NCBI GenBank assembly: GCA_022792295.1
Contig: JAAWAR010000072.1
Span: 1-53,173 of the forward strand
Source: Lachnospiraceae bacterium
GTDB lineage: Bacteria > Bacillota > Clostridia > Lachnospirales > Lachnospiraceae
DNA: 53,173 nucleotides
Reading direction: 5' to 3'
Each line of letters starts with the position of its first letter. Position 1 is the stretch's first letter. Shown here piece by piece: positions 53,042-53,173 of this stretch. The translations under genes were made by a program, and so were the position numbers. Below the pieces are notes generated by a model. The model worked only from the letters and a program-made list of their open reading frames with translations, was not told where the DNA came from and did not search any database.

Positions 53042-53173
53042 TCAATTCCGGCTCTTAAAATCCACTAACATTAAATCCACGACTCTCCCATATGTTTTGA
53101 TTCCTTCCGCCTGGCCGTTTGCCTTTAAATACACGTCATTTACCTGATTGGCAACCTCGGCCGTCTTTCCCTC
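53042..53173 (-). CDS. Unknown protein, C-terminal 43 residues only
   Basis: The minus frame is open from the window edge to a TGA at 53042-53044. It ends VVDLMLVDFKSRN and has a coding-like composition with regular helices (EVANQVNDVYLKANGQ). The 5' part lies outside the window. I cannot name the family from this tail. Confidence 0.5.
   Translation of the reverse strand, partial: EGKTAEVANQVNDVYLKANGQAEGIKTYGRVVDLMLVDFKSRN

Overview
The window reads as chromosomal DNA of an anaerobic Firmicute, most likely a clostridial gut bacterium of the Lachnospiraceae type. The reasons are strong AGGAGG-like ribosome binding sites, sigma-A promoters with 17-bp spacers, a Gram-positive type LexA box at uvrA, a PucR regulator, a secreted protein with ChW repeats, choline-binding-like wall repeats, and the long form of LeuA. 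This placement is inference from gene content; no rRNA or tRNA is present. I found no insertion sequence, prophage or CRISPR array.

Layout. (1) 20-9182, minus strand: guaA, a SNF2-family helicase, iadA and the SOS gene uvrA. (2) 9426-14043: an AbgA-like amidohydrolase (plus), a secreted wall-binding repeat protein, and leuA with a leader that looks like a leucine attenuator. (3) 14374-18672, minus: rfbA-rfbB-rfbD-glmM, making dTDP-rhamnose and amino-sugar precursors, with rfbC absent. (4) 19084-39818: a 20-kb purine-ureide catabolic island. (5) 40030-47805: accessory genes (a WYL regulator divergent from a DJ-1/PfpI gene, marR-MATE, ggt, a second MATE, a small anchored protein). (6) 47833-53173: a secreted polysaccharide deacetylase, a small alarmone hydrolase, mscS, glgB and the 3' end of one more gene.

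The island is the most interesting part. One minus-strand operon (28054 to 19084) holds allE, allD, a fused allF-allG, a carbamate kinase, an LctP-family permease, a 76-residue membrane protein and allC. A second (38008 to 29108) holds a GltS-like carrier, a signal-less NMT1/THI5-like protein, a creatinase-fold protein without metal ligands, a second allantoinase paralogue, a second GltS-like carrier, allH and allB. A plus-strand alpha/beta hydrolase sits between the operons, and a plus-strand pucR regulator is divergent from the second one. Together AllB, AllC, AllE, AllD, AllFG plus AllH, and carbamate kinase would take allantoin via allantoate, ureidoglycine, ureidoglycolate and oxalurate to oxamate plus carbamoyl phosphate, and then to ATP, ammonia and CO2. 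That is energy-yielding anaerobic allantoin fermentation. The genes at 32828-38008 do not fit the known pathway and may form a separate branch for another cyclic or ureido compound.

Non-coding signals worth noting are two large palindromes placed in the predicted 5' leaders of rfbA and of the DJ-1 gene, a 48-nt intergenic repeat found downstream of both glmM and allC, and the leuA leader.
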